64,000 bases of DNA from a gamma proteobacterium endosymbiont of Lamellibrachia anaximandri (GCA_016756855.1 JAESPD010000013.1:1-64000); one strand, 5' to 3'; positions 1-9,200 are shown, counted from the first letter of the stretch. The notes: generated by a model not told the origin, from the letters alone. Translations and numbers: made by a program.

Positions 1-1377
1 CGTTTCCTCACCACCACTGTTGGCAGCGGTAGCGGCACCACCCTGGTGGTCGATGATGCCGGTTACTTCTACGACGGTTTCGGCATCGACGGTGAGGCCG
101 GGGATGAGATCCAGCTACAGGGCAGTAGTGAGACCGCCCGTATCGTTGAGATCAACTATGCCAGCCACACTATCACCCTCGATCATGCGCTGAGCTGGAA
201 TGCCGGTCAGGGCGTTGCCCTGAAATACAACGGCAGTGCACCGGATATGGGGGCGTTTGAACATGTCGGCAATACAGATCCAGATCCACAGCTACCGAAT
301 CATACGCCAACAATTACCGGTGAACCCGTATTGGTTGTGGCGGAAAATACCCCCTACCATTTTGCCCCCGCAGCTGCCGATGCTGATGGTGATAAACTGA
401 TCTTCAGTGTTCGTAATCTGCCTGCCTGGGCAAGTTTTGATTCCGTAACTGGAGTGATCTCCGGCACCCCCGGCTTCGATGGCGCGGGCAGCTATTCTGA
501 TATCAGTCTATCGGTAACGGATGGAAAGGCGAGTGCTGCGCTTTCCCCGTTCACCCTGGTAGTCAGTAACGTTAACAGGGCGCCTGAGATTGGCGGTGAA
601 CCTGCTGCCGGGGTCTCCGCAGGCAATGCGTATAGCTTTATCCCCAGTGCCTCAGATGCTGACGGTGACAGTATGACCTTTGCCGTCAGTGGAAAACCAA
701 CATGGTTGAACTTTGACCGCGCAACCGGCGCCTTGAACGGCACGCCTGCTGAGTCTGATATCGGTGAATATACGGATGTTGCCATCTCGGTGAGCGATGG
801 AACGGTAACGAGCCGGTTGGCACCTTTTTCCATTCTTGTCACTGGACTCAACCATCAGCCGGTAGCTGTCGATGATCTGGCCGCAGTCGTTGCGGGTGAA
901 TCTGTCATGGTCGCTGTGCTCGCCAATGATACAGGTCTGCAGGATGAACCGATCAGTGTGCGCATCCTGCAATCCCCAACCAAAGGGGAGTTGAGCGTCA
1001 CCGCAGGTAATGAGGTTATCTATCTGGCAGCTGCCGGTTATTCTGGCAGGTACAGTTTTGTCTACGAGGTAACCGATCTCCATGGTGACAGTGCCACTGC
1101 TACGGTTACTGTGGACGTCACCTGCATCACCTCATGTGAGGCAGCCAGCAATCGGGTGCAGATTTCCTGGACACCCAGCGAGGGTGGGAGTGTTCAATCA
1201 TATCGCGTCTATTATGGCCAGGAACCCGGTAACTACGAGTACTGGGAGGTGGCGGACAGTATGATATCCCACGTTGTTACGCTACCCAGTGACGGAGTCT
1301 GGTATCTGGCGGTAACCGCAATCGATATTGCGGGCATTGAATCGGGTTACTCAGAAGAGATAATAGTTCGGTTCTAA
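1..1377 (+). CDS. C-terminal part of a large surface/secreted protein with Ig-like, cadherin-like and FN3 modules (5' end outside window)
   Basis: The frame is open from base 1, so the listed GTG at 46 is internal and the gene starts outside the window. Two tandem 'putative Ig' (He_PIG/dystroglycan-cadherin type) repeats are visible, each with the pattern ADADGD..., LPAWASFD..TGVISGTP and a closing SVTDG. A cadherin-like module with AVDDLAAVVAGE and VLANDT follows, then a fibronectin type III-like tail (ISWTPSEGGS ... YRVYYG). Such modules occur in exported adhesins and matrix proteins. No membrane anchor or sorting signal is seen at the C-terminus, which ends plainly in VRF. The substrate or partner cannot be told. 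Confidence 0.7.
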   Translation, partial: RFLTTTVGSGSGTTLVVDDAGYFYDGFGIDGEAGDEIQLQGSSETARIVEINYASHTITLDHALSWNAGQGVALKYNGSAPDMGAFEHVGNTDPDPQLPNHTPTITGEPVLVVAENTPYHFAPAAADADGDKLIFSVRNLPAWASFDSVTGVISGTPGFDGAGSYSDISLSVTDGKASAALSPFTLVVSNVNRAPEIGGEPAAGVSAGNAYSFIPSASDADGDSMTFAVSGKPTWLNFDRATGALNGTPAESDIGEYTDVAISVSDGTVTSRLAPFSILVTGLNHQPVAVDDLAAVVAGESVMVAVLANDTGLQDEPISVRILQSPTKGELSVTAGNEVIYLAAAGYSGRYSFVYEVTDLHGDSATATVTVDVTCITSCEAASNRVQISWTPSEGGSVQSYRVYYGQEPGNYEYWEVADSMISHVVTLPSDGVWYLAVTAIDIAGIESGYSEEIIVRF

Positions 1378-1480
1378 AGCGAAGGTTTGTCTGTAGGCGT
1401 TGCCCCTGCGGCGATGAGGTGACGGTGTAGCACCACCGCACCAATTCGCTCTGGGGCGGGCTCCCTGTCAGGAATAAAGC

Positions 1481-2395
1481 CTAAACCAATGCTGCCTGCG
1501 CCTGACCGATCTGTTCGCCCATCTTCAGCGGCATCTCCGCCGTCAGCTCATCCAGCCAGTCCATGGCATCCTGGCCGAACAGCAGGATCACAGTGGAACC
1601 CATATTGAAGCGCCCCATCTCCTCTCCCTTTTCAAGGGTGATCTCTGCAGGCGCAGGTTGTTCTGCGTAGTGCCATTCGCGTACCTGTTTTGACACAGGG
1701 GTCACTGTGCCCGACCAGACGGTATCCATGCTGGAGACAAAGATCGCGCCCACCAGGATGACGGCCATGGGTCCGGCCTCGGTTTCGAAGAGAGAGACAA
1801 CCCGCTCATTGCGGGCAAAGAGATTGGGCACCATACGGGCAGTGGTGTTGTTGACGCTGAACAGGCGTCCCGGCACATGGATCATCTTTTTCAGCGTGCC
1901 GGAAAACGGCATGTGCACGCGATGATAGTCTCTTGGTGAGAGGTAGATGGTGGCAAAACTGCCCTCCTCGAAACGGCGGCTCCACTCCATGTCGCCACCC
2001 AGCAGTTCCAGCAGGGAGTAGTCGTGCCCCTTGGCTTGGAACAGATAGCCGCTCTCGATATCCCCTGCCTGACTCAGTGTGCCGTCGGCGGGGGAGGTGA
2101 TGGCGTCCTGTTCCGCAGCGACAGGTCTTGCATCCGGTCGCAGGACGCGGGTAAAGAAGTCGTTGAAGCTGCGATAGACCGCCGGGTCCGACTCCAGCGC
2201 CAGATCCATGTCCACCCGATACCACTCAATGGCCTTGCGAATCAGCAGATCCTTGAAGGGTTTCCACTCCGAGCGGGTGATGCGGTACATGATCGCCGAT
2301 AAAAGATGGTGCGGCAGCAGGTATTGGAGACCTACAAAAAGTTTGTCGCCAAGGGTTTCAGGGGCGCCGCGCAGGGCAGCAGGAGAGTATTTCAT
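1481..2395 (-). CDS. psd: Phosphatidylserine decarboxylase proenzyme
   Basis: Converts phosphatidylserine to phosphatidylethanolamine at the inner membrane. The 304-residue length fits the bacterial proenzyme. The self-cleavage motif is present as MGST near residue 265 (LGST in E. coli); its serine becomes the pyruvoyl group of the alpha chain. The conserved YLSPRDYHRVHMP and GRLFSVNNTTA segments are also present. The start codon overlaps the stop of the upstream Sco-like gene by four bases (ATGA), so the two are probably translationally coupled, with the class V aminotransferase gene ahead of both on the same strand. Confidence 0.96.
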   Translation of the reverse strand: MKYSPAALRGAPETLGDKLFVGLQYLLPHHLLSAIMYRITRSEWKPFKDLLIRKAIEWYRVDMDLALESDPAVYRSFNDFFTRVLRPDARPVAAEQDAITSPADGTLSQAGDIESGYLFQAKGHDYSLLELLGGDMEWSRRFEEGSFATIYLSPRDYHRVHMPFSGTLKKMIHVPGRLFSVNNTTARMVPNLFARNERVVSLFETEAGPMAVILVGAIFVSSMDTVWSGTVTPVSKQVREWHYAEQPAPAEITLEKGEEMGRFNMGSTVILLFGQDAMDWLDELTAEMPLKMGEQIGQAQAALV

Positions 2396-2982
2396 GGATT
2401 TTGGTTGCTGATAATTGCCTTCAGATCAGCTGCGATGGTAGCTGCATCCTGCACGTCGGTAAACAGTGCATGAATCCGCGCCTCAGGGTCAATGAGGTAG
2501 AGCGTGAAGCTGTCAGTGATATCTGACACACCGAAACGAGAGAAAGTTTCATCGAGATCCTGTTCTGTACCATGCAGCGCGATAAAGTTGGGGCCGAGTC
2601 TGTCGGCGCCAGCCTCGATGTCGTCACTGCTCTCTCTGGGAACGTAAATGAACCGGGTCTGACGTTGCAGCTCCGATTCGATGGCGAGGCGATTGTAGAC
2701 CTGAACCATGCGATGGAAGGCGGGGGAGGCGGTGCCGGACTGTGGGTCCAGCACCAGCAGGTTCCAGCTCCCCTTCAGCCGCTGTTGCGAAAAGGGTTCG
2801 TTTGACTGATCGAAAAGCTGGAACTCCGGGGCCGGGGTTGGGGGGCGCATCACCACCCCGGAGATTGGGCTTACATTATCGGTTTTATTGCGGTTGCCCA
2901 CGTAGTAGCTGATGGCGAAGACGGAAATCGCCAACAGGAAGAAAACCGCACGGCGTTGCCTTGGTCCGGGTCTGCCGATCAT
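2392..2982 (-). CDS. Membrane-anchored SCO1/SenC-like thioredoxin-fold protein lacking cysteines
   Basis: A 196-residue protein with one N-terminal membrane segment (about residues 11-27, rich in Phe/Leu/Ile) followed by a periplasmic thioredoxin-like domain. The pattern PAPEFQLFDQ...F..Q.LKGSWNLLVLD and the C-terminal TLYLIDPEARIHALFT resemble Sco proteins that deliver copper to cytochrome oxidase. The CxxxC copper site is replaced by a Ser/Gly/Thr stretch (DPQSGTASPAF) and the whole protein has no cysteine, so classical copper or redox chemistry is unlikely. It overlaps psd by four bases. A structural or chaperone role is only a guess. Confidence 0.7.
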   Translation of the reverse strand: MIGRPGPRQRRAVFFLLAISVFAISYYVGNRNKTDNVSPISGVVMRPPTPAPEFQLFDQSNEPFSQQRLKGSWNLLVLDPQSGTASPAFHRMVQVYNRLAIESELQRQTRFIYVPRESSDDIEAGADRLGPNFIALHGTEQDLDETFSRFGVSDITDSFTLYLIDPEARIHALFTDVQDAATIAADLKAIISNQNP

Positions 2983-3012
2983 GTCTCTTCCTGCTTGAAA
3001 ATCAGAAGCTCC

Positions 3013-4194
3013 TTAAGCCTGCAATGCTTTCTGTACCGCAGCCAGGGCCACGCCGGTATTGATTGGTGCCCCCATGTCGCTCAGGACCGCTTCCAGAGCG
3101 CCAACGCAGAGCAGGACGTTCTCAGCCCGGGCGCTGTGCCCCATGAGGCCGACACGCCAGACCTTTCCGGCCAGTGCGCCGAGACCAGCGCCGATCTCCA
3201 GATTGTATTCGTTGAGCAGGCGTCCGCGGACGGCAGCGTCGTCAACTCCTTCAGGAATGGATACGGCGTTGAGCTGGGGCAGACGGTGCGCCTCGTCGAC
3301 GATGAAGGAGAGCCCCATCGCCTCCAGACCGGCCTTCAGCGCCAGATGCATCTTCCGGTGTCTTGCCCAGGCGTTCTCCAGCCCCTCTTCCTCAAGGATG
3401 CGCAGCGATTCATGCAGTCCGTAGAGCGCGTTCACCGGTGCGGTGTGGTGATAGGCACGCTTCTGTCCGCTACCCCAATAACCCATTACCAGATTGAGAT
3501 CGAGGAACCAGCTCTGCACCTTGCCTGAACGGTTGCGCACCTTCTCCAGGGCGCGTTCGCTGAAGCTGATCGGCGAGATGCCGGGAGTGCAGGAGAGACA
3601 CTTTTGAGTACCGGAGTAGATGCTGTCGATCTCCCATTCGTCCACCTTTACCGGGGTGCCGCCAAGGGAAGTCACCGCATCGACGATGGTCAGGCAGTCA
3701 TGGGCATGGGCCAGCGCCACCAGTTCCCTGGCATCGGACTGGGCGCCGGTGGAGGTCTCCGCATGTACGAAAGCGAGAATTTTGGCGTCGGGGTTAGCTT
3801 TCAATGCATCCTCGACCTTCTGCAGATCGACCGCAGTGCCCCAGTCGTCTTCCACCATCACCGGGGTGCCGCCGCAACGTTCCACGTTCTCTTTCATACG
3901 ACCGCCGAAGACGCCGTTCTGGCAGGCGATGACCTTGTCACCCGGTTCGACCAGATTGGCGAAGCAGGTCTCCATACCGGCGGAACCGGGGGCGGAGACC
4001 GGCATGGTCAGTGCATTTTCGGTTTGGAAGGCGTACTGCAGGAGCGCCTTGGTCTGCTCCATCATGCCGACGAAGGCTGGATCCAGATGGCCGATGGTCG
4101 GACGGGAGAGGGCTTCCAGAATGCGCGGATGCACATCCGAGGGGCCGGGACCCATGAGCGTACGGATCGGGGGGTTGAAGATAGGTGTGTTCAT
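3013..4194 (-). CDS. Class V pyridoxal-phosphate aminotransferase (alanine/serine-glyoxylate type)
   Basis: The 393-residue protein has the family N-terminus (LMGPGPSDVHPRIL, then GHLDPAF), the HAETSTG substrate loop and the PLP lysine in SGTQKCLS near residue 198. It resembles alanine-glyoxylate and serine-glyoxylate/aspartate aminotransferases, so glyoxylate detoxification or serine metabolism is likely; the exact amino donor cannot be read from sequence. The ORF track starts 32 codons earlier, but family homology begins at MNTPIFNP (ATG at 4194). It is the first gene of a probable three-gene unit with the Sco-like gene and psd. Confidence 0.88.
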   Translation of the reverse strand: MNTPIFNPPIRTLMGPGPSDVHPRILEALSRPTIGHLDPAFVGMMEQTKALLQYAFQTENALTMPVSAPGSAGMETCFANLVEPGDKVIACQNGVFGGRMKENVERCGGTPVMVEDDWGTAVDLQKVEDALKANPDAKILAFVHAETSTGAQSDARELVALAHAHDCLTIVDAVTSLGGTPVKVDEWEIDSIYSGTQKCLSCTPGISPISFSERALEKVRNRSGKVQSWFLDLNLVMGYWGSGQKRAYHHTAPVNALYGLHESLRILEEEGLENAWARHRKMHLALKAGLEAMGLSFIVDEAHRLPQLNAVSIPEGVDDAAVRGRLLNEYNLEIGAGLGALAGKVWRVGLMGHSARAENVLLCVGALEAVLSDMGAPINTGVALAAVQKALQA

Positions 4195-4341
4195 AGCGTC
4201 GCTGCCTGTAGGGGGCCGTGGAAACCGGCACCTGTGTTCGTTAAGTCGATGTTGGATGCGAGTATAAGTTGCGTATGGAGCCCGCTTCAAGGATCAACAA
4301 CCGCTTTTTAGTTCGGGGTTATAGCGTTTTTCATATCAGCA

Positions 4342-4369
4342 CTTGAAAAAATAGGGTGTGTCCCAATCT
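4342..4369 (+). promoter_or_regulatory. Sigma-32 (heat-shock) promoter of hsp20
   Basis: CTTGAAA and CCCAATCT are separated by 13 bases, close to the sigma-32 consensus CTTGAAA-N13-CCCCATNT with one mismatch in the -10 part. The site lies about 40 bases before the hsp20 start codon, where a promoter should be. Confidence 0.75.
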
Positions 4370-4410
4370 TTTCAGACAACAGCAAAACACAATTTCTGGA
4401 GAACGAAAAA

Positions 4411-4845
4411 ATGAGCATTTTTCACAATGAGCCCTGGATCCAGCTACACGACTTTGGCCGCGAGATGGATCGCCTGATGCAAACGCGCAAACAGCAACAG
4501 GTTGCCGCAGCATCCGTCTGGACACCGGCGGTGGATATTCATGAGGCTGAAGATCACTATCGCCTGACGCTGGATATCCCCGGTGTTGCCCCGGAAGAGA
4601 TCGAGGTCTCCATGGAAGATGGCGTGCTGGAGATCTCCGGTGAGCGTAAGGCGGTGGATACCGGGAACGAAAAGCGGGACTACAGTCGCCGCGAACGCTT
4701 TCAAGGGGCATTTCGCCGCAGTTTCAAATTGCCTGAAATGGCCGACGATACAGAGATCAGCGCGGCAACCAGTCACGGTGTACTCGAAGTGGTGATCAAG
4801 AAGAGAGCTGCGTTGCAGCCTCGCCGCATCCAGGTTACCCACTGA
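4411..4845 (+). CDS. Small heat shock protein, Hsp20/alpha-crystallin family
   Basis: A 144-residue ATP-independent holdase that binds unfolding proteins in the cytoplasm. The alpha-crystallin domain runs from about residue 38 (WTPAVDIHEAEDHYRLTLDIPG) to ATSHGVLEVVIKK near residue 133. The C-terminal RRIQVTH contains the short I-x-V anchor used for oligomer contacts. A GGAG ribosome site precedes the ATG, and a sigma-32-like promoter and a 3' hairpin suggest a single-gene heat-shock transcript. Confidence 0.95.
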   Translation: MSIFHNEPWIQLHDFGREMDRLMQTRKQQQVAAASVWTPAVDIHEAEDHYRLTLDIPGVAPEEIEVSMEDGVLEISGERKAVDTGNEKRDYSRRERFQGAFRRSFKLPEMADDTEISAATSHGVLEVVIKKRAALQPRRIQVTH

Positions 4846-4875
4846 TTCAAACTCTTTCTGTTTTCCCCCTTGGAT

Positions 4876-4902
4876 GCAGGGGCGGTGCCACACCGCCCCT
4901 GC
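4876..4902 (+). terminator. Strong hairpin after hsp20
   Basis: A 12-bp perfect stem (GCAGGGGCGGTG with its complement) and a 3-base loop lies 30 bases after the hsp20 stop. No T-run follows, so it may end or stabilise the transcript rather than be a classical intrinsic terminator. Confidence 0.5.
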
Positions 4903-5019
4903 CGGCTGTCCATCCGGAAACGATTCCGAAAAACGCAGAGATGAATGCGTCAATTGAGATTGCCTGCCACATAGGGTGTCGGTTACTCTTCCAACCCTCT
5001 GTGTCTTGGAATCAAAGCA

Positions 5020-6585
5020 ATGTTGCTGCAGCCGATCAAATACACTCTGCCTGACGACCTGGGACTGGACGGCGTCGAGTCTGCGCTGGCCCAATCCCAC
5101 CGTTTCCTGAAAGCCCCCAAAAGTGATGATAGCCTGGTTTTTCTCGACAGTTTCGACTGGCGGGTTTGGCAGGCGGGTGCGGAACTGACCTACGCAAAGT
5201 CTTCGGTGGGTGGCCGTCTCTGCTGGATTGAACATCGCAGCGGGCAGCAAGTGGCTTGTGAGGCGCAGCAGCATGCTCCTGGATTCAGCGATTCCCTGCC
5301 GGTCGGCGAGATGCGTGAGCAACTCTCCCCGATACTCGAAATGCGTACACTGTTACCCCTGGTCAGGGTGGATCGTCATCTGCGAACTCTGCGACTGCTC
5401 GACAGGGAGGAGAAGACGGTTGTTCGGATTGTGCTGGAAGAGAACCGCTACAGCTCCCAGGATGGCAAACAGCAGGGTTCGCTGGAACCGACTCTCACCC
5501 TGCTGCCGCTTAAAGGCTACCCAAAACCATTCCTGCGGCTGCAGGCGGATCTGGAAAGTCTGGGGTTAGAGGTGGCAACCCAGACGCCGTTCATCGGCGC
5601 CCTCGATGGAATTGGCCGGCGGCCCGGGGACTACTCATCCAAGCTCAACTATCGGCTCGATCCTGAACAGCGCGCCGATGCTGCTGGTCGAAAGATACTG
5701 CTGGGCCTGTTGGATACCATGGAAGCGAACATTTCCGGTACCCGGACGAATCTTGATTCGGAATTTCTCCATGATCTACGGGTCGCGGTGCGCCGCAGCC
5801 GGTCGTTGCTGGGGCAGGTCAAGAACATCTTCGCTGAAACCGATATCGAACGTTTCAAACAGGGTCTGGGGTGGATCGGCAAGATCACCGGGCCGACCCG
5901 CGACCTGGATGTCTATCTGCTGAAATTCGCTGATCTTCAGGCGAGTCTGCCGACGGTGGTGCAAGCCGATCTCGAACCCTTTCGCGACTTCCTGGTAAAT
6001 CATCATCAGGGCGCGCAGCGTGCTCTGGTGCGCAAGATCAACTCTCCCCATTTCCGCAAATTGATGAAGGATTGGCGTAGCTGGCTGGAGTCGCCATTGC
6101 CGGAGGCGCCGGTTGAAGTCAATGCCCGGAAGCCGGCTGCGAAGGTGGCGGATCTGCGCATTCGCAAGATCTACCATCGGGTGTTGAGAGAGGGGTTGGC
6201 GATTACACCGGACTCCCCGGCGGAAGCGCTTCACGATCTGCGCAAATCGTGCAAGAAACTGCGCTATCTCATGGAGTTCTTTCAGAGTCTCTATCCCAAG
6301 CGCGATATTCGCAAGGTGATCAAGGCGATGAAGATCCTGCTGGATAATCTCGGCGACTTTCAGGATCTGCAGGTGCAGGCGGAGAGTCTGGAGGATTTTG
6401 GTGAGCAGATGCTGAAAGAGGGGAGCGGCGCCCGGCCGGTGATTGCGATGGGCATCCTGGTGGGTGATCTGCTGGCGAAGCAACAGCAGGCCCGGGCTGA
6501 GTTCTCGGCCCTGTTTACCGACTTTGCCGCACGGGACAATCGCGACACATTCGTGCAACTCTTTGGTGGCAAGGGGACAGTATGA
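5020..6585 (+). CDS. CHAD-domain protein with N-terminal CYTH-like region
   Basis: A 521-residue protein. The C-terminal half carries two CHAD repeats, recognisable from EFLHDLRVAVRRSRSLLGQ near residue 250 and EALHDLRKSCKKLRYLMEF near residue 408. These helical bundles have conserved His/Arg/Lys that bind polyphosphate. The N-terminal half has Glu/Arg-rich strands (VRIVLEENRY) compatible with a degenerate CYTH triphosphate-tunnel fold. CHAD proteins are known to bind polyphosphate granules. The stop overlaps the start of the ParA gene (ATGA), so the two are coupled. Confidence 0.85.
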   Translation: MLLQPIKYTLPDDLGLDGVESALAQSHRFLKAPKSDDSLVFLDSFDWRVWQAGAELTYAKSSVGGRLCWIEHRSGQQVACEAQQHAPGFSDSLPVGEMREQLSPILEMRTLLPLVRVDRHLRTLRLLDREEKTVVRIVLEENRYSSQDGKQQGSLEPTLTLLPLKGYPKPFLRLQADLESLGLEVATQTPFIGALDGIGRRPGDYSSKLNYRLDPEQRADAAGRKILLGLLDTMEANISGTRTNLDSEFLHDLRVAVRRSRSLLGQVKNIFAETDIERFKQGLGWIGKITGPTRDLDVYLLKFADLQASLPTVVQADLEPFRDFLVNHHQGAQRALVRKINSPHFRKLMKDWRSWLESPLPEAPVEVNARKPAAKVADLRIRKIYHRVLREGLAITPDSPAEALHDLRKSCKKLRYLMEFFQSLYPKRDIRKVIKAMKILLDNLGDFQDLQVQAESLEDFGEQMLKEGSGARPVIAMGILVGDLLAKQQQARAEFSALFTDFAARDNRDTFVQLFGGKGTV

Positions 6586-7337
6586 AGATCATCGGCATTT
6601 ACAACATCAAGGGTGGGGTGGGCAAGACTGCCACGGCGGTGAACCTTGCCTACCTGGCGGCGAAGGAGGGTTACCGCACCCTGATCTGGGATCTTGATCC
6701 CCAGGCTGCAGCGACCTTCTATTTTCGTGTCAAACCGAAGGTAAAAGGCGGTAGTAAACGTCTGGTGAAAGGCAAGCTCGATCTCGACTCGCTGGTCAAG
6801 GCCACCGACTTTGACAACCTTGACATTCTGCCGGCGGATTTCTCCTATCGGAATATGGATCTGAGACTGGAGACCGCCAGCAAGCCTACCAAACAGCTGC
6901 TGAGACTGCTGCGTCCCCTCTCCCGTGCCTATGATTATGTTTTTCTCGACTGTCCGCCCAGTATATCTCTGGTCTCGGAAAACATCTTTCGTGCCGCTGA
7001 TGGCCTGATGTTGCCCCTGATTCCGACTATCCTCTCCCTGCGAACCTTTGACCAATTGCTCGATTTTCTTGATGGACATCGTATAGACGGGCTGGAGCTG
7101 ATGCCCTTCTTCTCCATGGTGGACCGGCGCAAGCGGATGCATCTCGATGTCATGAAGAACCTGCCTGTCACGCACAGCGAGGTGCTGGAGACCCGTATCC
7201 CCTATGCCAGTGATGTGGAGCGGATGGGTATATTCCGCATGCCGGTGGCAGAGTATGCCCTGCGAGGAGTGGCGGCACAGGCCTACGAGGCGTTGTGGGC
7301 GGAGACGAAACAGCGACTTGGTGGAATTCCGGATTAA
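6582..7337 (+). CDS. ParA/MinD-family ATPase, orphan (no ParB)
   Basis: A 251-residue P-loop ATPase with the deviant Walker A KGGVGKTATAVNLAYLA at the N-terminus, WDLDPQAAATFYF (switch I) and YDYVFLDCPPSISLVS (Walker B). No parB or parS candidate lies next to it, so chromosome or plasmid partition is unlikely. It is translationally coupled to the CHAD gene. That suggests, as inference, a role in placing or partitioning polyphosphate bodies, in the way other ParA relatives position cellular cargos. Confidence 0.85.
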   Translation: MKIIGIYNIKGGVGKTATAVNLAYLAAKEGYRTLIWDLDPQAAATFYFRVKPKVKGGSKRLVKGKLDLDSLVKATDFDNLDILPADFSYRNMDLRLETASKPTKQLLRLLRPLSRAYDYVFLDCPPSISLVSENIFRAADGLMLPLIPTILSLRTFDQLLDFLDGHRIDGLELMPFFSMVDRRKRMHLDVMKNLPVTHSEVLETRIPYASDVERMGIFRMPVAEYALRGVAAQAYEALWAETKQRLGGIPD

Positions 7338-7367
7338 TCGCTATCCCAGCAGTTTGCTGCGAAGGGG

Positions 7368-7434
7368 CAGGGGTCAGACTGCTCAACTCAATCTTAATTA
7401 CCTGCCGCGCTGTCCGGTTTGACTCTGACCCCTG
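7368..7434. repeat. Inverted repeat, 11-bp arms (CAGGGGTCAGA)
   Basis: CAGGGGTCAGA and its complement flank 45 bases between the ParA and ABC ATPase genes. Arms built on GGGGTCAGA occur as REP-like elements in many proteobacteria. No transposase is nearby. It could also fold in RNA and end the CHAD-ParA transcript. Confidence 0.5.
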
Positions 7435-7488
7435 CGGGCTGATTATCTGTAGAATAGGCGGCCATCATCCATCTGCTGTAGTCCTGCC

Positions 7489-8427
7489 GTGAACGCTCTC
7501 TCCATTCGAAATCTGCACAAGAGATACAACAACGGCTTTGAGGCGTTGAAAGGTATCGATCTCGATGTGGAAGAGGGGGATTTTTTTGCGCTGCTGGGCC
7601 CCAACGGTGCAGGAAAGTCGACTGCCATCGGTATCATCGCCTCCCTGGTCAACAAATCATCCGGGCAGGTGGCGGTATTTGGCCATGATACCGACAGGGA
7701 GCGTGAGGCAGCCAAGCAGTCCATCGGCCTGGTGCCTCAGGAGTTCAATTTCAATCAGTGGGAGCCGGTGGTGGAGATCCTGGTCAATCAGGCGGGGTAC
7801 TACGGCATACCTCGAAGCGAGGCCTATCTGCGGGCGGAGAAGAGTCTGAAACGGCTCGATCTGTGGGATCGGCGCAGCTCACAAGCCCGTGCGCTCTCCG
7901 GCGGCATGAAACGCCGTCTGATGATCGCCCGTGCGTTGGTGCATCGGCCGCGGTTGTTGATCCTCGATGAACCCACTGCCGGGGTGGATATCGAGATCCG
8001 CCGTTCCATGTGGGCGTTTCTGCGTGAGATCAACACACAGGGCACCACTATCATTCTTACCACCCACTATCTCGAAGAGGCGGAGAGCCTCTGCCGCAAC
8101 ATCGCCATCATCAACCACGGCCGGATCGTGGAGCAGTCTTCGCTCTCGGGACTGCTGAGCCGCCTGCACACGGAGACCTTCGTGCTCAACCTGCGTGAGG
8201 AACTCACCCGTCTGCCGGAACTGGACGAACATGTCCTGGTGCAGGTGGATGACGTAACGCTGGAGGTGGAACTCACCCGCGGGCAAACCATCAACGACCT
8301 CTTTGAAACGCTCTCCCGCAACGGCATCGAGGTTGTCAGCATGCGCAACAAGCAGAACCGTCTGGAACAGATGTTCATCAATATGGTGGACCGGGATCGC
8401 AGCAGCATAGTGGAGGGCAAAGCGTGA
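7489..8427 (+). CDS. ABC-2 type transporter ATP-binding protein (YadG-like)
   Basis: A 312-residue ATPase with Walker A GPNGAGKST near residue 40, signature LSGGMKRR, Walker B LLILDEPTAGVD and the H-loop TTHYLEEAE. A C-terminal extension of about 80 residues is typical of exporter ATPases of the drug/polysaccharide ABC-2 group. It starts with GTG. The stop overlaps the permease start (GTGA), so it forms a two-gene operon with the permease. The substrate is unknown; E. coli YadGH is the closest recognised arrangement. Confidence 0.93.
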   Translation: MNALSIRNLHKRYNNGFEALKGIDLDVEEGDFFALLGPNGAGKSTAIGIIASLVNKSSGQVAVFGHDTDREREAAKQSIGLVPQEFNFNQWEPVVEILVNQAGYYGIPRSEAYLRAEKSLKRLDLWDRRSSQARALSGGMKRRLMIARALVHRPRLLILDEPTAGVDIEIRRSMWAFLREINTQGTTIILTTHYLEEAESLCRNIAIINHGRIVEQSSLSGLLSRLHTETFVLNLREELTRLPELDEHVLVQVDDVTLEVELTRGQTINDLFETLSRNGIEVVSMRNKQNRLEQMFINMVDRDRSSIVEGKA

Positions 8428-9200
8428 CCCGCTGGAGCCGCTACACCACCGCCTATCGCACCATTGTCATCAAAGAGGTGCTGCGTTTCAGCCGTATCTG
8501 GATTCAGACCATACTGCCGCCGGCGATCACCACCAGCCTCTACTTCGTTATCTTCGGCACTCTGATCGGTGATCGCATCGGGGAGATGGATGGTTTCCGC
8601 TACATCGATTTCATCGTGCCGGGCTTGATCCTGATGTCGGTGATACAGAACTCCTACGCCAACGTGGTCTCCTCCTTCTACAGCGCAAAATTTCAACACT
8701 ATGTGGATGAGATGTTGGTGGCGCCTGTGCCGAGTTGGGTGGTATTGGCAGGCTATGTCAGCGGAGGAGTGGCCAGGGGCGTTGCCGTCGGCAGCGTGGT
8801 GACACTGGTTTCACTGTTCTTTACCGATCTTGAGATACACAGTTACGCTATCACGCTGCTGGTGTTTATTTTGACTTCGATCCTGTTTGCCCTGGCGGGT
8901 TTTATCAACGCGGTCTATGCCAACACCTTTGACGATATCGCTATCGTGCCGACCTTTGTGTTGACACCGCTGACCTATCTCGGCGGCGTCTTCTACTCCA
9001 TTCAGTTGTTGCCCCAATTCTGGCAGGATGTCTCCATGGCCAATCCGGTGCTCTACATGGTGAACGCCTTCCGCTTCGGTCTTATCGGCGTTTCAGACAT
9101 CGACCTTGGTATTGCGATAATGATCATTCTCTCGTTTATTTTGGCCCTGTCGGCCTATAGCCTGAACCTGCTGCACCGGGGTGTGGGAATAAAGAAGTAG
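8424..9200 (+). CDS. ABC-2 type transporter permease (YadH-like)
   Basis: A 258-residue integral membrane protein with about six hydrophobic segments and the ABC-2 signature region (VLTPLTYLGGVFYSIQLLP, then NPVLYMVNAFRFG). It begins at a GTG overlapping the end of the ATPase gene. It should form a homodimer with two ATPase subunits as an exporter. The stop codon TAG lies inside the GTAGG edge of the palindromic repeat that follows. Confidence 0.92.
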   Translation: MTRWSRYTTAYRTIVIKEVLRFSRIWIQTILPPAITTSLYFVIFGTLIGDRIGEMDGFRYIDFIVPGLILMSVIQNSYANVVSSFYSAKFQHYVDEMLVAPVPSWVVLAGYVSGGVARGVAVGSVVTLVSLFFTDLEIHSYAITLLVFILTSILFALAGFINAVYANTFDDIAIVPTFVLTPLTYLGGVFYSIQLLPQFWQDVSMANPVLYMVNAFRFGLIGVSDIDLGIAIMIILSFILALSAYSLNLLHRGVGIKK

